Part shown: positions 22,609-33,242 of the stretch, one piece after another
Layout: each line of letters opens with the position of its first letter
Position numbering within the stretch: position 1 is the first letter of the stretch
NCBI GenBank assembly: GCA_021794275.1
Contig: JAJYRD010000073.1
Coordinates: 1-64,000 of the forward strand
DNA: 64,000 bases
Origin: Pseudomonadota bacterium
GTDB lineage: Bacteria > Pseudomonadota > Gammaproteobacteria > Acidiferrobacterales > Acidiferrobacteraceae
Reading direction: 5' to 3'
Made by a program: the position numbers and the translations under genes
The notes under the pieces: model-generated
Told to the model about the DNA's origin: nothing
Seen by the model: the letters and a program-made list of their open reading frames with translations, nothing else
Databases searched by the model: none

Positions 22609-24678
22609 ATGGACACGACCGGACCTAGAAACCGACTCGCAAGCGAAACGAGCCCCTACCTCAGGCAACACGCCGATAACCCGGTAGCTTGGCAACCATG
22701 GGACGATCAGGCCCTGCGGGAGGCACGCGAGGCCGACAAGCCGATCCTGCTATCGGTCGGCTACTCGGCGTGCCACTGGTGCCACGTCATGGCCCATGAA
22801 TCCTTCGAGGACGACCGCGTGGCCGCGGTCATGAACCGCCTGTTCGTATGCATCAAGGTCGACCGCGAAGAGCGGCCGGATCTGGACCGGGTCTATCAGG
22901 CGGCCCACAATCTGCTCGCGCGCCGGGCCGGCGGCTGGCCGCTCACCATGTTCCTGGCGCCCGACGACCTAGCGCCGTTTTTCGGGGGGACCTACTTCCC
23001 GAAAGAATCGCGCTTCGGGCTGCCGGCGTTCCCCGACCTGCTGGTCCAGGTGGAGCGCTACTTCCGGGAACATCGTGCCGAACTTGCCGCGCAGGGACCG
23101 CAATTGCGCGAGGTCCTGAGGACTGAAGGACGCGTAGATGCCGGTGGCGGCGCTGAACGATCGGGCGCGTCGCAGGCCTTGCGCGCGCTCACTGAACTCA
23201 AAGGGCAATTCGACACCGCGAACGGCGGGTTCGGGGGCGCCCCCAAGTTCCCGCACCCAGGTGGCGTGCGTCGGCTGCTGCTCGCCTCCCCCGGCAAGCC
23301 CGATCCCGAGGCGCTGTCGATGGCGCGCGTGACCCTACGTGCCATGGCCGACCGCGGGCTCCACGATCACCTCGAAGGGGGCTTTTTCCGGTATAGCGTC
23401 GACGCAGAATGGCACATCCCGCACTTCGAGAAGATGCTCTACGACAACGCCCAATTGATTCCGCTCTATGCCGAAGCCTTCATGGCCACGGGCGACGATC
23501 GCTTCCGCGAGGTTGCGGTCGCTGCGGGCGACTGGGTGCTCGATGCCATGCAGGCCCCCGAGGGCGGCTATTACGCCACCCTGGATGCCGACAGCGACGG
23601 CGAGGAAGGGGCCTTTTATCTCTGGCAAAGATCACAGATCGAGGCAGAGCTCGATAAGGACGACGCCGCGGTGGTGGTCCCGTATTTCGGGCTCGACCAG
23701 GCCCCGAACTTCGAAGGGCGCGCCCATCACCTCATGATCGCAAGCTCCCTCGCGGACATCGCCGTGCGCCTAGGCCTTTCGGAAGACGACGCCAGCAAGC
23801 GTCTGGCGCAGGCACGCGTCAAGCTCGCCGGTGTCCGCGCGACACGCCCAAAACCTGGCCTCGACGACAAGATTTTGACGGCGTGGAACGGGCTTACGAT
23901 CAAGGCGCTGGCGCGCGCCGGGCGCCTGTTGGGCGTCCCGCGCTTCGTGGACTCGGCGCAACGGGCCTGCGACCGGATACGCCGGGATCTCTGGGACGGC
24001 ACGCGTCTCTCCGCCGTGACGAAAGACGGATGTAAGAGCCCCTACGGCTACCTGGACGACTACGCCTTTCTACTCGATGGCGTGCTCGAACTCATGATGA
24101 CGCGCTGGCGCGACGGCGATCTGGCCTTCGCGCAGACCTTGGCTGGACGCATGATCGCGGATTTTGTCGATGGCGAAGAAGGCGGGTTCTACTTCACGGC
24201 CCGCGACCATGACACGCCCCTCTATCGGCCCAAAACCTTCTCCGACGATGCGCTGCCCTCCGGTAATGCAGTGGCCGCCTCTGCGCTCCTGCGCCTTGCC
24301 CACCTGCTCGCCTGCCCCGTGCTCGAGGCCCCCGCGCGGCGGGCCGTAGAGGCCGGCATGGGAGCACTTGCGCAATACCCCTCGATGCACGCTGCGCTGA
24401 TAGAGTCCTGGGAGGACGCAACCGACCCGCCGGCCCTTATTGTCCTGCGCGGGGCGCCGGGCCCTCTCGCCCGGTGGCACGAACGTGCCCAGAAAGACTT
24501 CGCGCCACGCCGCCTGGTGTTCGCCATCCCCGAGGACGCGCGCGATCTGCCGGAGGGGCTCGCGGCTCGCGCCCCGGCAGGCCCCGTGGTGGCCTACGCC
24601 TGCCAGGGCCTGCATTGCGAGGCGCCGGTGACCGACGAGGATGAATTCGAGGCCTTGCTCGCGCGCACCGCGGCTTAA
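22609..24678 (+). CDS. Thioredoxin-domain/DUF255 protein (YyaL/SSP411 family)
   Basis: NRLASETSPYLRQHADNPVAWQPW...SVGYSACHWCHVMAHESFED. Confidence 0.93.
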   Translation: MDTTGPRNRLASETSPYLRQHADNPVAWQPWDDQALREAREADKPILLSVGYSACHWCHVMAHESFEDDRVAAVMNRLFVCIKVDREERPDLDRVYQAAHNLLARRAGGWPLTMFLAPDDLAPFFGGTYFPKESRFGLPAFPDLLVQVERYFREHRAELAAQGPQLREVLRTEGRVDAGGGAERSGASQALRALTELKGQFDTANGGFGGAPKFPHPGGVRRLLLASPGKPDPEALSMARVTLRAMADRGLHDHLEGGFFRYSVDAEWHIPHFEKMLYDNAQLIPLYAEAFMATGDDRFREVAVAAGDWVLDAMQAPEGGYYATLDADSDGEEGAFYLWQRSQIEAELDKDDAAVVVPYFGLDQAPNFEGRAHHLMIASSLADIAVRLGLSEDDASKRLAQARVKLAGVRATRPKPGLDDKILTAWNGLTIKALARAGRLLGVPRFVDSAQRACDRIRRDLWDGTRLSAVTKDGCKSPYGYLDDYAFLLDGVLELMMTRWRDGDLAFAQTLAGRMIADFVDGEEGGFYFTARDHDTPLYRPKTFSDDALPSGNAVAASALLRLAHLLACPVLEAPARRAVEAGMGALAQYPSMHAALIESWEDATDPPALIVLRGAPGPLARWHERAQKDFAPRRLVFAIPEDARDLPEGLAARAPAGPVVAYACQGLHCEAPVTDEDEFEALLARTAA

Positions 24679-24707
24679 AGAATAACGACACCGTGGAGGA
24701 ACCCGTC

Positions 24708-25097
24708 ATGCCCATGAGTCTCGGCGACTTCATAGCGCAGGCCCGCAGCCGTATCCAGGAAATTGCGCCCGACGAACTCGACAACCTCATCGAGGACAAT
24801 GAGGCAATTCTCATAGTCGATATCCGCGAGCCCGCCGAGTTCGAGGCCGGCCACATCCCAGGCGCGATCCTGATCCCGCGCGGGACCCTTGAGGGGGCGG
24901 CGGATCCCAGGAGCCCGCACAGGGTGGAGCCCTTGTGCTCAGCCCAGGAGCGGACCGTGGTCCTTTATTGCGAGTCGGGCGCCCGCAGCGCGCTTGCCGC
25001 CGACACCCTGCAACAGATGGGTTTTGCCAATGTCTCGAGTCTGGCCGGTGGCTGCGTGCTGTGGGAGGCGGAGGGATTGGTGTTGGTCGGGGCCTAG
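24708..25097 (+). CDS. Rhodanese-like domain protein
   Basis: LIVDIREPAEFEAGHIPGAILIPRG...VVLYCESGARSALAAD. Confidence 0.9.
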   Translation: MPMSLGDFIAQARSRIQEIAPDELDNLIEDNEAILIVDIREPAEFEAGHIPGAILIPRGTLEGAADPRSPHRVEPLCSAQERTVVLYCESGARSALAADTLQQMGFANVSSLAGGCVLWEAEGLVLVGA

Positions 25098-25187
25098 GCG
25101 CGGCTTCGTCCGCATGTGCGGCGAACGATAGCCCGATCCGCCTCCTTACTCCACTGCGTAGAGTGGGGCACGAGGAGCAGACACCCC

Positions 25188-25856
25188 ATGCCCTACCATC
25201 GCATCCTTTCCAGCCTCGCTTGGGCATCGCTCGCCCTCGCGTTGGCATCTGCGGCTTTCATCGCCATCGACATTGCGATGGGTCGCCGCCAGCCCATGAA
25301 GATCATGGAGATCGTATGGCCCGTGACCGGCCTGTATATGGGGCCGCTCGGCCTGCTCTTCTATCTATGGTTCGGACGCGCAAGGCGCGATGGCGGGGCA
25401 GGGCCGCCCAAACCCTTCTGGCAAAGCGTCTTCTTGTCCGCAAGCCACTGCGGAGGCGGCTGTACGCTCGGGGATATCATCTCGGAGGGGACGCTGTATT
25501 TCGTGGGCGGTCGCATCGCGGGAAGCGCGCTGCTCACATCCTATGTGGGCGACTTCAGCGTGGCCTATGTCCTTGGCGTCTGGTTTCAGTACCTGCCGAT
25601 ACGCGCCGCCCGGCGTATCACACGCCAGGACGCGGTCGTGGCCGCCATAAAGGCCGACACCCTCTCGCTGTGCGCCTTCGAGGCCGGGCTTTTCGCGTGG
25701 ATGGCCCTCGTACAAAGGGTCTGGTTCACATCGGGTCTGAGGGCGGATGAGCCGGTGTTTTGGTTCATGATGCAACTCGGCATGTGCGCGGGCTTCCTCA
25801 CCACCTATCCTGCGAACCGCTGGCTTGTCCGCCATGGCATCAAGGAGGGGATGTGA
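25188..25856 (+). CDS. DUF4396-like multi-pass membrane protein
   Basis: MKIMEIVWPVTGLYMGPLGLLFYLWFGRA...SHCGGGCTLGDIISE; start at 25188. Confidence 0.7.
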   Translation: MPYHRILSSLAWASLALALASAAFIAIDIAMGRRQPMKIMEIVWPVTGLYMGPLGLLFYLWFGRARRDGGAGPPKPFWQSVFLSASHCGGGCTLGDIISEGTLYFVGGRIAGSALLTSYVGDFSVAYVLGVWFQYLPIRAARRITRQDAVVAAIKADTLSLCAFEAGLFAWMALVQRVWFTSGLRADEPVFWFMMQLGMCAGFLTTYPANRWLVRHGIKEGM

Positions 25857-25872
25857 GCGCGCGCCGCCCGCC

Positions 25873-26826
25873 TCAGCCCCGTTGAGCGACCGGCGCCTCG
25901 GCGGCGGGCCGGGCCGCAGTCTCCTTGCTTCGCCCGAACCATTGGACGAAGGCGGCGCGCGGCGGGGCCGCATGGGCCTCGGCGAGAGTCCGCCGGTCTT
26001 CCATCGTGTGCTCGTGGAAATTGCCGACGTTGCGCGCCAAGGCCTCCTGGGAGCGCTCCATGAGCCCGAGATAGGCGTCGGCGTCCAAGGGCATCTCCAA
26101 TTCCCGGCGGATGGCGACATTGGCACGCACGACCAACGCCCCGAAGGCGATGCCGGCATGGGCCGCGTCGCGCAGTAATTTGGCCTCGGCGGCCAACAGC
26201 GCCTCTTTCAAGGAACGCATGCGCTCGATGGCGCCCTCGATGGCGGTCTGGGCCTCGGTCAATATCTGGTTCTGTACGTCCCAGAAGGCCGACTGGGTGG
26301 CCTGCGCCTGGTCCATCTCGCGCATCCGCGCGAGCGCCTCATCGCGGCGCCCACCGGCCGCCTCGATCAAGAGTTCCTGGGCCTTGACCTCCTCCTTCAG
26401 CCGCTTCACCGGCAATTGCTCGACTCCGAGATCGGCAACGCTGCGCACGAAGAACTCGTTGGCCGCGACGATCGCCTGTACAGTCGGCATGGACCCCACG
26501 ATATGCACCTTGTTCAAGTCGCCGCCTATGCCACGGATGAGCGCCTCATGCTGATCCGCATCGAGGTCATCGCGCGCAAAGGCCGCCAGATACTCCTGGG
26601 CGTGAGCCAAGGCCTCCGCCGACTTGAGATAGACCTCACGGCGCAGCGCCATGTCACGCTCGCGATCACGCATAAGGGCATCATGACGCAGCCGCTCGGT
26701 GTTGCGTTCGGACTCACTGCGATTTTGCATATAGAGCCCGCTTAGCGTGATGGTCGAGCCGGTCGTGATCGCATAAAAAATGGCCGGCACGGACTTCAGC
26801 AAGGCAAACACCGATTCCAGCAACAT
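25873..26826 (-). CDS. Hypothetical protein with N-terminal TM segment and long helical/coiled-coil region
   Basis: 317 aa ORF in a gap between good genes; LLESVFALLKSVPAIFYAITTGSTITLSGLYMQNR then charged heptad-rich sequence. Confidence 0.65.
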   Translation of the reverse strand: MLLESVFALLKSVPAIFYAITTGSTITLSGLYMQNRSESERNTERLRHDALMRDRERDMALRREVYLKSAEALAHAQEYLAAFARDDLDADQHEALIRGIGGDLNKVHIVGSMPTVQAIVAANEFFVRSVADLGVEQLPVKRLKEEVKAQELLIEAAGGRRDEALARMREMDQAQATQSAFWDVQNQILTEAQTAIEGAIERMRSLKEALLAAEAKLLRDAAHAGIAFGALVVRANVAIRRELEMPLDADAYLGLMERSQEALARNVGNFHEHTMEDRRTLAEAHAAPPRAAFVQWFGRSKETAARPAAEAPVAQRG

Positions 26827-26842
26827 GGGGGGATGTCCTCAG

Positions 26843-27778
26843 TCAGTTCAGACGATACCCGAAGACCTTTGCGAAACGTTCGCCGAAGGCCTCGGCATCA
26901 ATGATATGATTCTGTGTTCCGTTGTGCTCGATCTTCAGGGAACCGAGGAGCGATGCCACGCGCCCGCTGGTCTCCCAATCGAAGCCCTTCTCCAACCCGA
27001 ACAGCAGGCCCGCGCGGTAAGCATCTCCGCACCCCGTGGGATCACAGACCTTTTCCGCGGGCACCGGGGGAATACGATGGATCCGCCCGCCGGTATGAAT
27101 CTCCGAGCCCTCGGCACCCTTCGTCACAATGAACGCGCGGGTACGCGCGGCAAGCTTCGCGATAGCGACATCGGTGCGGGCCGCGAGCATCTGCGCCTCG
27201 TAGTCGTTCACGCACACATAATCGGCCTGGTCGACGAACGCGAGCAATTCCGCGCCATCAAACATGGGCAGGCCCTGGCCCGGGTCGAAAATAAACGGGA
27301 TGCCGGCCTCTGCGAACTGACGCGCGTGATCGATCATGCCCTGCCGCCCATCCGGCGAAACGATGCCGAGCGTAACGTCGGCGGCATCGGCAACGCGATT
27401 GCGATGCGACTCGCCCATGGCGCCTGGATGGAAGGCCGTTATCTGATTGTCGTCCAGATCGGTCGTGATGAAGGCCTGCGCCGTATAGGCCCCCGCAACC
27501 TCGGTCACATGGCCGCGCTCGATGCCATGCCGGTCCATCCATTGGGCATAAGGGAGAAAATCCTCGCCGACCGTACCCATGGGGACGGCATTACCGCCCA
27601 GGGCGTTCAGGTTATAGGCGATATTGCCGGCGCAGCCCCCGAACTCCCGTCGCATGGTCGGCACCATAAAGGACACGTTCAGTATGTGCAGTCGGTCCGG
27701 AAGGATGTGCCGCCCGAACTGATCCGGAAACACCATGATCGTATCAAACGCAAAAGATCCGCAAATCAGCGTGGTCAT
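26843..27778 (-). CDS. PfkB-family carbohydrate/adenosine kinase
   Basis: MTTLICGSFAFDTIMVFPDQF...GGCAGNIAYNLNALGG...DPTGCGDAYRAGLL; start at 27778. Confidence 0.9.
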   Translation of the reverse strand: MTTLICGSFAFDTIMVFPDQFGRHILPDRLHILNVSFMVPTMRREFGGCAGNIAYNLNALGGNAVPMGTVGEDFLPYAQWMDRHGIERGHVTEVAGAYTAQAFITTDLDDNQITAFHPGAMGESHRNRVADAADVTLGIVSPDGRQGMIDHARQFAEAGIPFIFDPGQGLPMFDGAELLAFVDQADYVCVNDYEAQMLAARTDVAIAKLAARTRAFIVTKGAEGSEIHTGGRIHRIPPVPAEKVCDPTGCGDAYRAGLLFGLEKGFDWETSGRVASLLGSLKIEHNGTQNHIIDAEAFGERFAKVFGYRLN

Positions 27779-27917
27779 TTCTCTAAAACCCTCGTGAACG
27801 GACCGTCCGCTCAATACAGGCAACTCAATGGCGCACAGCATAACCGCCGCCGAGAGCTCCCGATATCGTGGCAGGTCCGAATGGAAGAAAAGGCCCGATA
27901 GATGGCTTACGACAGCC

Positions 27918-29384
27918 TCAGGCCTTGGGCGCCGGAGGCCTCCAGACCAAGTCGAGCTCGCGCGCGGCACGCGCCTCATCCACGCGACGCACGGGCAAGG
28001 TATGGGGCGCAGCGTGCAAGAGATCGGGCGCGGAGTGGGCTTCGGCGAGGATCTCCGCCATGGCCGCCACGAAACCGTCGAGTTCGTCGCGGCTTTCGGT
28101 CTCGGTAGGCTCGATCAACAGACACTCCGGAACCATCAAAGGGAAATAGATGGTCGGCGCGTGGTAGCCCTTGTCGAGCAGGCGCTTGGCGACGTCAAGC
28201 GCGGTCACCCCGGTCTTTTCCTTCAAGCCTTTCAGCGTCAGTAAAAACTCATGGGTGGCACGCCGACGCCTATAGGCGGGCTCGAGCCCGAGACCGCTCA
28301 GCCGCGTAAGGAGGTAGTTCGCATTCAAGGTGGCATGGTCGCTGATCCGCACCATGCCCTCACGCCCGACCAGCCGCGCATATACGTAGGCGCGCAAAAG
28401 CACGCCGGCGTTACCCATAAATGCCGACAACCGCCCTATCGTCTGCGGGCGCGTCTTTTCCGTGATCCAGCTGTAGCGCCCACCGCTCTCGGCGACCATG
28501 GGCACCGGCAAAAACGGCATAAGCCGTTCACTTACACCAACTGGCCCCGCGCCTGGGCCGCCGCCACCGTGGGGGGTCGAAAAAGTCTTGTGGAGATTCA
28601 GGTGCACGACATCGAAGCCCATGTCCCCGGGCTTGACCCGGCCCAGAATGGCATTCAGGTTCGCGCCGTCGTAATAGAGGAGTCCACCCGCGGCATGGAC
28701 GCGCCGCGCAATCTCCTCGATGTGGCGATCGAAGACACCCAGAGTCGAGGGGTTGGTCAACATGAGGCCCGCGGTCCTGGGTCCGATGGCGGCGTCGAGC
28801 GCCGCGAGATCTATATCGCCGTCGGGGCGCACATCGATCTCCCGCACCCGGTAGCCACACATGGCCGCCGTCGCCGGATTGGTCCCGTGGGCCGCCTTCG
28901 GGATCAGTATCTCGTCGCGCGCGGAATCGTTGCGGGCCCGGTGGTAGGCGCGGATCATGGCCACACCCGCGAACTCGCCCTGGGCCCCGGCCATGGGCGT
29001 GAGCGAAACGGCGCGCATCCCCGTCACATCCTTCAATATCTCCTGGAGCTCAAAAAGACAGGCCAGAAAACCTTGGCCGGTCGATTCGGGCGCCAGTGGA
29101 TGACGGTTCGCGAAGCCTGGAAGGCTCGCTGCTGCGTGTGCGGCGCGCGGGTTGTACTTCATGGTGCACGAGCCGAGCGGATAGAAGTGGGTATCGATGG
29201 AGAAATTCCGCTGGCTCAAGCGCGTGTAATGCCGGACCGCTTGAAGCTCCGAGACCTCCGGCAGGATGGGTGGCGCGCGCCTAAGGAGCGCCGGCGGGAT
29301 ATCGCCGGGCTCGGCCATCGGACGCGGCATCTGGGCGCCGTTCACCCGCCCGCTCTCGCCCCTCTCGAATATCAGCACGGGCAA
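27918..29384 (-). CDS. gcvPB: Glycine dehydrogenase (decarboxylating) subunit 2
   Basis: [20 protein letters not shown]..., PLP-lysine region [18 protein letters not shown]. Confidence 0.96.
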   Translation of the reverse strand: MPVLIFERGESGRVNGAQMPRPMAEPGDIPPALLRRAPPILPEVSELQAVRHYTRLSQRNFSIDTHFYPLGSCTMKYNPRAAHAAASLPGFANRHPLAPESTGQGFLACLFELQEILKDVTGMRAVSLTPMAGAQGEFAGVAMIRAYHRARNDSARDEILIPKAAHGTNPATAAMCGYRVREIDVRPDGDIDLAALDAAIGPRTAGLMLTNPSTLGVFDRHIEEIARRVHAAGGLLYYDGANLNAILGRVKPGDMGFDVVHLNLHKTFSTPHGGGGPGAGPVGVSERLMPFLPVPMVAESGGRYSWITEKTRPQTIGRLSAFMGNAGVLLRAYVYARLVGREGMVRISDHATLNANYLLTRLSGLGLEPAYRRRRATHEFLLTLKGLKEKTGVTALDVAKRLLDKGYHAPTIYFPLMVPECLLIEPTETESRDELDGFVAAMAEILAEAHSAPDLLHAAPHTLPVRRVDEARAARELDLVWRPPAPKA

Positions 29385-29885
29385 CTACTTTATGGCGGCG
29401 ATGGCGGCTGCGTAGTCCGGTTCTTGACCGATCTCCGAAACCAGCTGGGCATGCACGACCTTGTCCTCGGCATCGAGGACGACGACCGCGCGGGCCGTTA
29501 TGCCCGCGAGCGGACCGTCCTGGATAAGAACGCCGTAATCGCGCGCGAAATGGCGGTCGCGCATCATGGACAGGGGCACGACATGCGAGGTACCTTCGGC
29601 CGAACAAAAACGGCCTTGCGCGAACGGCAGGTCGGAAGACACCACCAGCACCGCCGTGTTCTTGTCCTTGGCCGCATACTCATCGAAGCGTTTCGTGCTC
29701 GTGGCGCACACTGGGGTGTCGAGACTCGGGACGATGCTGATGATCTTTTTCTTGCCCTTGAAGTCTCCAAGGCTTACGTTCGCGAGTGAACCATTGACGA
29801 GCTTGAAATCGGGCGCCTTCGCGCCGACTTTGGGAAGATCGCCGGAGGTGGTGCAGGGGGTGCCTTTCAGGGTGATTTTCGCCAT
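29385..29885 (-). CDS. tpx: Thiol peroxidase (2-Cys peroxiredoxin, Tpx)
   Basis: 167 codons; [21 protein letters not shown] and [16 protein letters not shown] motifs; start at 29885. Confidence 0.94.
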   Translation of the reverse strand: MAKITLKGTPCTTSGDLPKVGAKAPDFKLVNGSLANVSLGDFKGKKKIISIVPSLDTPVCATSTKRFDEYAAKDKNTAVLVVSSDLPFAQGRFCSAEGTSHVVPLSMMRDRHFARDYGVLIQDGPLAGITARAVVVLDAEDKVVHAQLVSEIGQEPDYAAAIAAIK

Positions 29886-29887
29886 GT

Positions 29888-31288
29888 CTAGGAGCTCCTT
29901 TGGTTGTGGTCCTTGTATGCGCAGGGAGGATCGAGCCGGCGCTTCGTCACGATCCGTTCCAAATGCTCGGCGTAGCGCGCCAGATCGTCCGGGGTTTTGG
30001 TCTCTGTGGCGCACACGAGCAGCCCATCGCCCAGCCCCGGGAACCATTCGCTGAGCGCATAGCCGCCGAGAATGCCCTGCGCCTCGAGGGCGCGCAGGAC
30101 CTCGGGCACGGGCACCGGGAGCCTGAGCGCCACTTCGTGGAAAAACGGCGTGTCGGGAAAGGCCGTATGGACCCCTGGTATGGCGGTCAAGCGCGCGCGC
30201 AAGTCCGCTGTGTTGGCATGCGAGGCCTGCGCCACGCGACGGAGGCCCTCGGGTCCCAAGAGTGCCATGTGTACCGTGGCGGCGGTCACGAGCAGACCCT
30301 GGTTCGTACAGATATTGGAGGTCGCCTTGGAGCGTCGGATGTGTTGCTCGCGCGCCTGCAAAGTGAGTGTGAAGGCCTCGTGCCCGGCGACATCGACCGT
30401 GCGCCCGACGATGCGCCCGGGCATCTGACGGACGTGCTCGCGCCGGCAGGCCATGAAGCCGAAGTAAGGCCCGCCGGACGACACGGGCGCGCCGAGCGGC
30501 TGGCCCTCGCCGACTGCGATATCGCAGCCAGGGCCCCACTCCCCAGGCGGTGCGAGCAAGGCGCAGGCGACAGGATTCACAAGCCCTATGGCTATGAGGC
30601 CGTTATCCCGGGCCAAGGTGCTCAGGGCATGAACGTCCTCCAGACAACCGAGAAAGTTCGGCTGAGGGATGACGAGCGCCGCAGCTCCGTCGAGACGCAT
30701 TTTCAAGGCCTTCAGGTCCGTCGTCCCATCCGCGCCCATGGGCACGACCTCAAGCGCGATCGACTGAGCCGATACGACCGTCTCCACGACCTTGCGATAC
30801 AGGGGATGGACCGTCTCCGGAACCAGGACGCGCCGTGATCGGCCGTGCAAGCGCACGGCCATCAACACCGCCTCGGCCAGCGCCGATGAGCCGTCGTAGA
30901 GGCTCGCATTGGCGACATCGAGGCCCACGAGGCTTGTGATCATGGTCTGGAATTCGTAAAGCACCTGCAGCGTGCCTTGGCTCGCCTCGGCCTGATAGGG
31001 CGTGTAGGCGGTGTAGAACTCGCCGCGGCTCGCGATCTCCCAGACGGCCGCGGGGATGTGGTGCTCATAGGCCCCAGCGCCCAAGAAGGTCAGGAACTCC
31101 CCGTCGGCCGCGGCCCGTTCACGCATGAGCCGACCGATCTCTTGTTCCGTCATCGCCTGGGGGACGCCAGCAAGCGGCGCTGAACGCAACCGCGCTGGAA
31201 TCTCGTCGAAGAGATCCTCGACGGAGGCCGCGCCTATGACCTCGAGCATCGCCGTCACATCGGCCGCCGTATGGGGTATGAAGGGCAT
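29888..31288 (-). CDS. gcvPA: Glycine dehydrogenase (decarboxylating) subunit 1
   Basis: [35 protein letters not shown]... Confidence 0.96.
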   Translation of the reverse strand: MPFIPHTAADVTAMLEVIGAASVEDLFDEIPARLRSAPLAGVPQAMTEQEIGRLMRERAAADGEFLTFLGAGAYEHHIPAAVWEIASRGEFYTAYTPYQAEASQGTLQVLYEFQTMITSLVGLDVANASLYDGSSALAEAVLMAVRLHGRSRRVLVPETVHPLYRKVVETVVSAQSIALEVVPMGADGTTDLKALKMRLDGAAALVIPQPNFLGCLEDVHALSTLARDNGLIAIGLVNPVACALLAPPGEWGPGCDIAVGEGQPLGAPVSSGGPYFGFMACRREHVRQMPGRIVGRTVDVAGHEAFTLTLQAREQHIRRSKATSNICTNQGLLVTAATVHMALLGPEGLRRVAQASHANTADLRARLTAIPGVHTAFPDTPFFHEVALRLPVPVPEVLRALEAQGILGGYALSEWFPGLGDGLLVCATETKTPDDLARYAEHLERIVTKRRLDPPCAYKDHNQRSS

Positions 31289-31291
31289 GAT

Positions 31292-31681
31292 TTAGGCTTC
31301 GGAGGCCAGCAAGGATTCGTAGGCGGCGGCGTCGAGGAGCGCATGGACCGCCTCAGGATCGCGGGGTCGCAACTTGAAGAGCCAGCCCTCCCCGTAAGGA
31401 TCGGCATTGAGGGTCTCGGGCGCGCCGGCGAGCGCCTCGTTCACCTCTACGACCTGGCCCGCAAGCGGGGCGTAGACATCCGACGCCGCCTTCACGGATT
31501 CGACGACCGCGCATTCTTTGCCGACCGCAAGCTCTGTCCCGGGCTTCGGGAGCTCGACGAATACCATGTCGCCCATAAGGTCCTGGGCGTGATCAGTGAT
31601 GCCGACCACGAGATCCAGACCCGCCGCGCGGACCCACTCGTGGCTCTTCGTATAGCGCAAATCCCCCGGTACTTTACTCAT
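31292..31681 (-). CDS. gcvH: Glycine cleavage system H protein
   Basis: 129 aa; lipoyl region ECAVVESVKAASDVYAPLAGQVVEVN. Confidence 0.97.
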   Translation of the reverse strand: MSKVPGDLRYTKSHEWVRAAGLDLVVGITDHAQDLMGDMVFVELPKPGTELAVGKECAVVESVKAASDVYAPLAGQVVEVNEALAGAPETLNADPYGEGWLFKLRPRDPEAVHALLDAAAYESLLASEA

Positions 31682-31693
31682 CTTTCCTCCCCT

Positions 31694-32788
31694 CTATAGA
31701 TCGATCAGCGCTCGTCCGTCGCGCACGAAAGGGGGCGCGACGAGCCGCGCGCCCAGCACCTGCCCAGAACGCCCGACAAGCTCGCAGGCCTCGCCGTCCA
31801 AAGCCGCGATCGGTACCCGGACAAGGCCGATGCCACGCGACAGGGTCGGTGAAAAGCTCCCGCTCGTCACCGTGCCGACACCAAAGGGCCCGCGCACCTC
31901 CTGGCCGGCGCGTACTACCCCGGCCCCCTGCAGAACGAGGCCCGTAAGCCTACGCGCAAGACCCTGCGCGCGCTGCCGCAAAAGGGCGGAACGACCGATA
32001 AACTCCCGATCGGTCGCGAGACTTACAGTCCAGGCGAGGCCTGATTCGAGCGGCGAGACGTGTTCGTCCATCTCATGCCCATAAAGATTCATCCCGGCTT
32101 CAAGCCGCAGGGTGTCGCGGGCGCCGAGCCCCGCGGGCACGACCCCATGGGCCACGAAGCGCCTCCAGAGCGCCACGGCCTCATGCGCGTCGACCAACAT
32201 CTCGAAACCCCGCTCGCCCGTGTAGCCCGTGCGCGCCACGAAGGTGTCACCTGCGAAAGTGGCATGGAAAGGCTTCAAGCGGCCGAGGGCGGCGAACGCG
32301 ACGGCGTCCAGCACCCGCGATGCCGCCTCGTCGGCCTGCGGCCCCTGTACGGCGAGCATGGCCAGATCGGGGCGCGGGGTGATCTCGACTGCGAACGGCT
32401 CAGCATGCCGACGAAGCCATGCGATATCGCCCGAGGCGGGACCCGCGTTGACGATCAGGCGAAATCGGTCGGGGGCAATAAAGTAGGTTATGAGGTCGTC
32501 GAGAACGCCCCCCTGCTCGTTCAATAGGCAACCATAGAGGGCCTTTCCGGGGACCGCGAGTCGGTCCACGTCGTTGGCAAGCACGTGCCGCAGGAAGGCG
32601 CGCGCATCCGCGCCGCGAACCTCCACGGCGCGCATATGGGACACATCGAAGATACCAGCCCGGCGGCGGACCGCGTGATGCTCGGCGATCTGGGAGCCAT
32701 AGTGAAGGGGCATATCCCAGCCCCCGAAATCCACGATACGGGCGCCCGCCTTGACATGCTCTTCATACAGGGGGGTTCGGTGACCCAT
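31694..32788 (-). CDS. gcvT: Glycine cleavage system aminomethyltransferase T
   Basis: MGHRTPLYEEHVKAGARIVDFGGWDMPLHYGSQIAEHHAVRRRAGIFDVSHM; start at 32788. Confidence 0.96.
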   Translation of the reverse strand: MGHRTPLYEEHVKAGARIVDFGGWDMPLHYGSQIAEHHAVRRRAGIFDVSHMRAVEVRGADARAFLRHVLANDVDRLAVPGKALYGCLLNEQGGVLDDLITYFIAPDRFRLIVNAGPASGDIAWLRRHAEPFAVEITPRPDLAMLAVQGPQADEAASRVLDAVAFAALGRLKPFHATFAGDTFVARTGYTGERGFEMLVDAHEAVALWRRFVAHGVVPAGLGARDTLRLEAGMNLYGHEMDEHVSPLESGLAWTVSLATDREFIGRSALLRQRAQGLARRLTGLVLQGAGVVRAGQEVRGPFGVGTVTSGSFSPTLSRGIGLVRVPIAALDGEACELVGRSGQVLGARLVAPPFVRDGRALIDL

Positions 32789-32851
32789 GAGAGAGATCTC
32801 GCGTTCGATACACACGAACTCGCGCCCAAGGGCTGCGAGCGCTTCCAAAGC

Positions 32852-33018
32852 CACCCCTCTGTCCCACGACCTGAGAGCTTGAGCCCCTTCGGTGGACTGC
32901 CGCGCAGTCTCTCTCCAGAGTCGACGAAAATGGCCTCGCGGTCCCTTTGCCGGTACGTTTCCGGGCGGTTGCGTCGTCGGCGCCCATGCCCCGAAGGGCG
33001 GGTCTCTCCCGCGAGCCG
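32852..33018 (-). promoter_or_regulatory. Tandem glycine riboswitch upstream of gcvT
   Basis: Minus strand shows two aptamers. 5' aptamer: CTCGCGGGAGAGACCCGCCCTTCGGGGCATGGGCGCCGACGACGCAACCGCCCGGAAACGTACCGGCAAAGGGACCGCGAG, with P1 CTCGCGG/CCGCGAG. 3' aptamer: CTCTGGAGAGAGACTGCGCGGCAGTCCACCGAAGGGGCTCAAGCTCTCAGGTCGTGGGACAGAG, with P1 CTCTG/CAGAG and P2 GACTGC/GCAGTC. Core GGAGAG, CCGAAGG, CTCTCAGG and GGACAGAG elements are recognisable. Confidence 0.9.
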
Positions 33019-33242
33019 TCTGTCGCCCGCTGACTATATCAGCCTCCCTGGTGGACGCCAAGCCGAACGGATGCGCCCCTCGACCGAACCGCTACGCGCA
33101 AGGCCGCCCTTGCAAGCCCCGGCACAACGTCTAGGCTCTAAGAACAAAAAACAAAATAAGACTACATCCGGGCGGGAAAAGGCTGTCAGGGCCGCGCCGA
33201 CTTCCGCCAAAGCGCCTTTGGAAGACATTTTAAGGAGACACT

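Noticed and set aside
28251-29789. 512-aa plus-strand ORF antisense to gcvPB/tpx
   Set aside because: Mirror of confirmed genes on the minus strand; no recognisable family.
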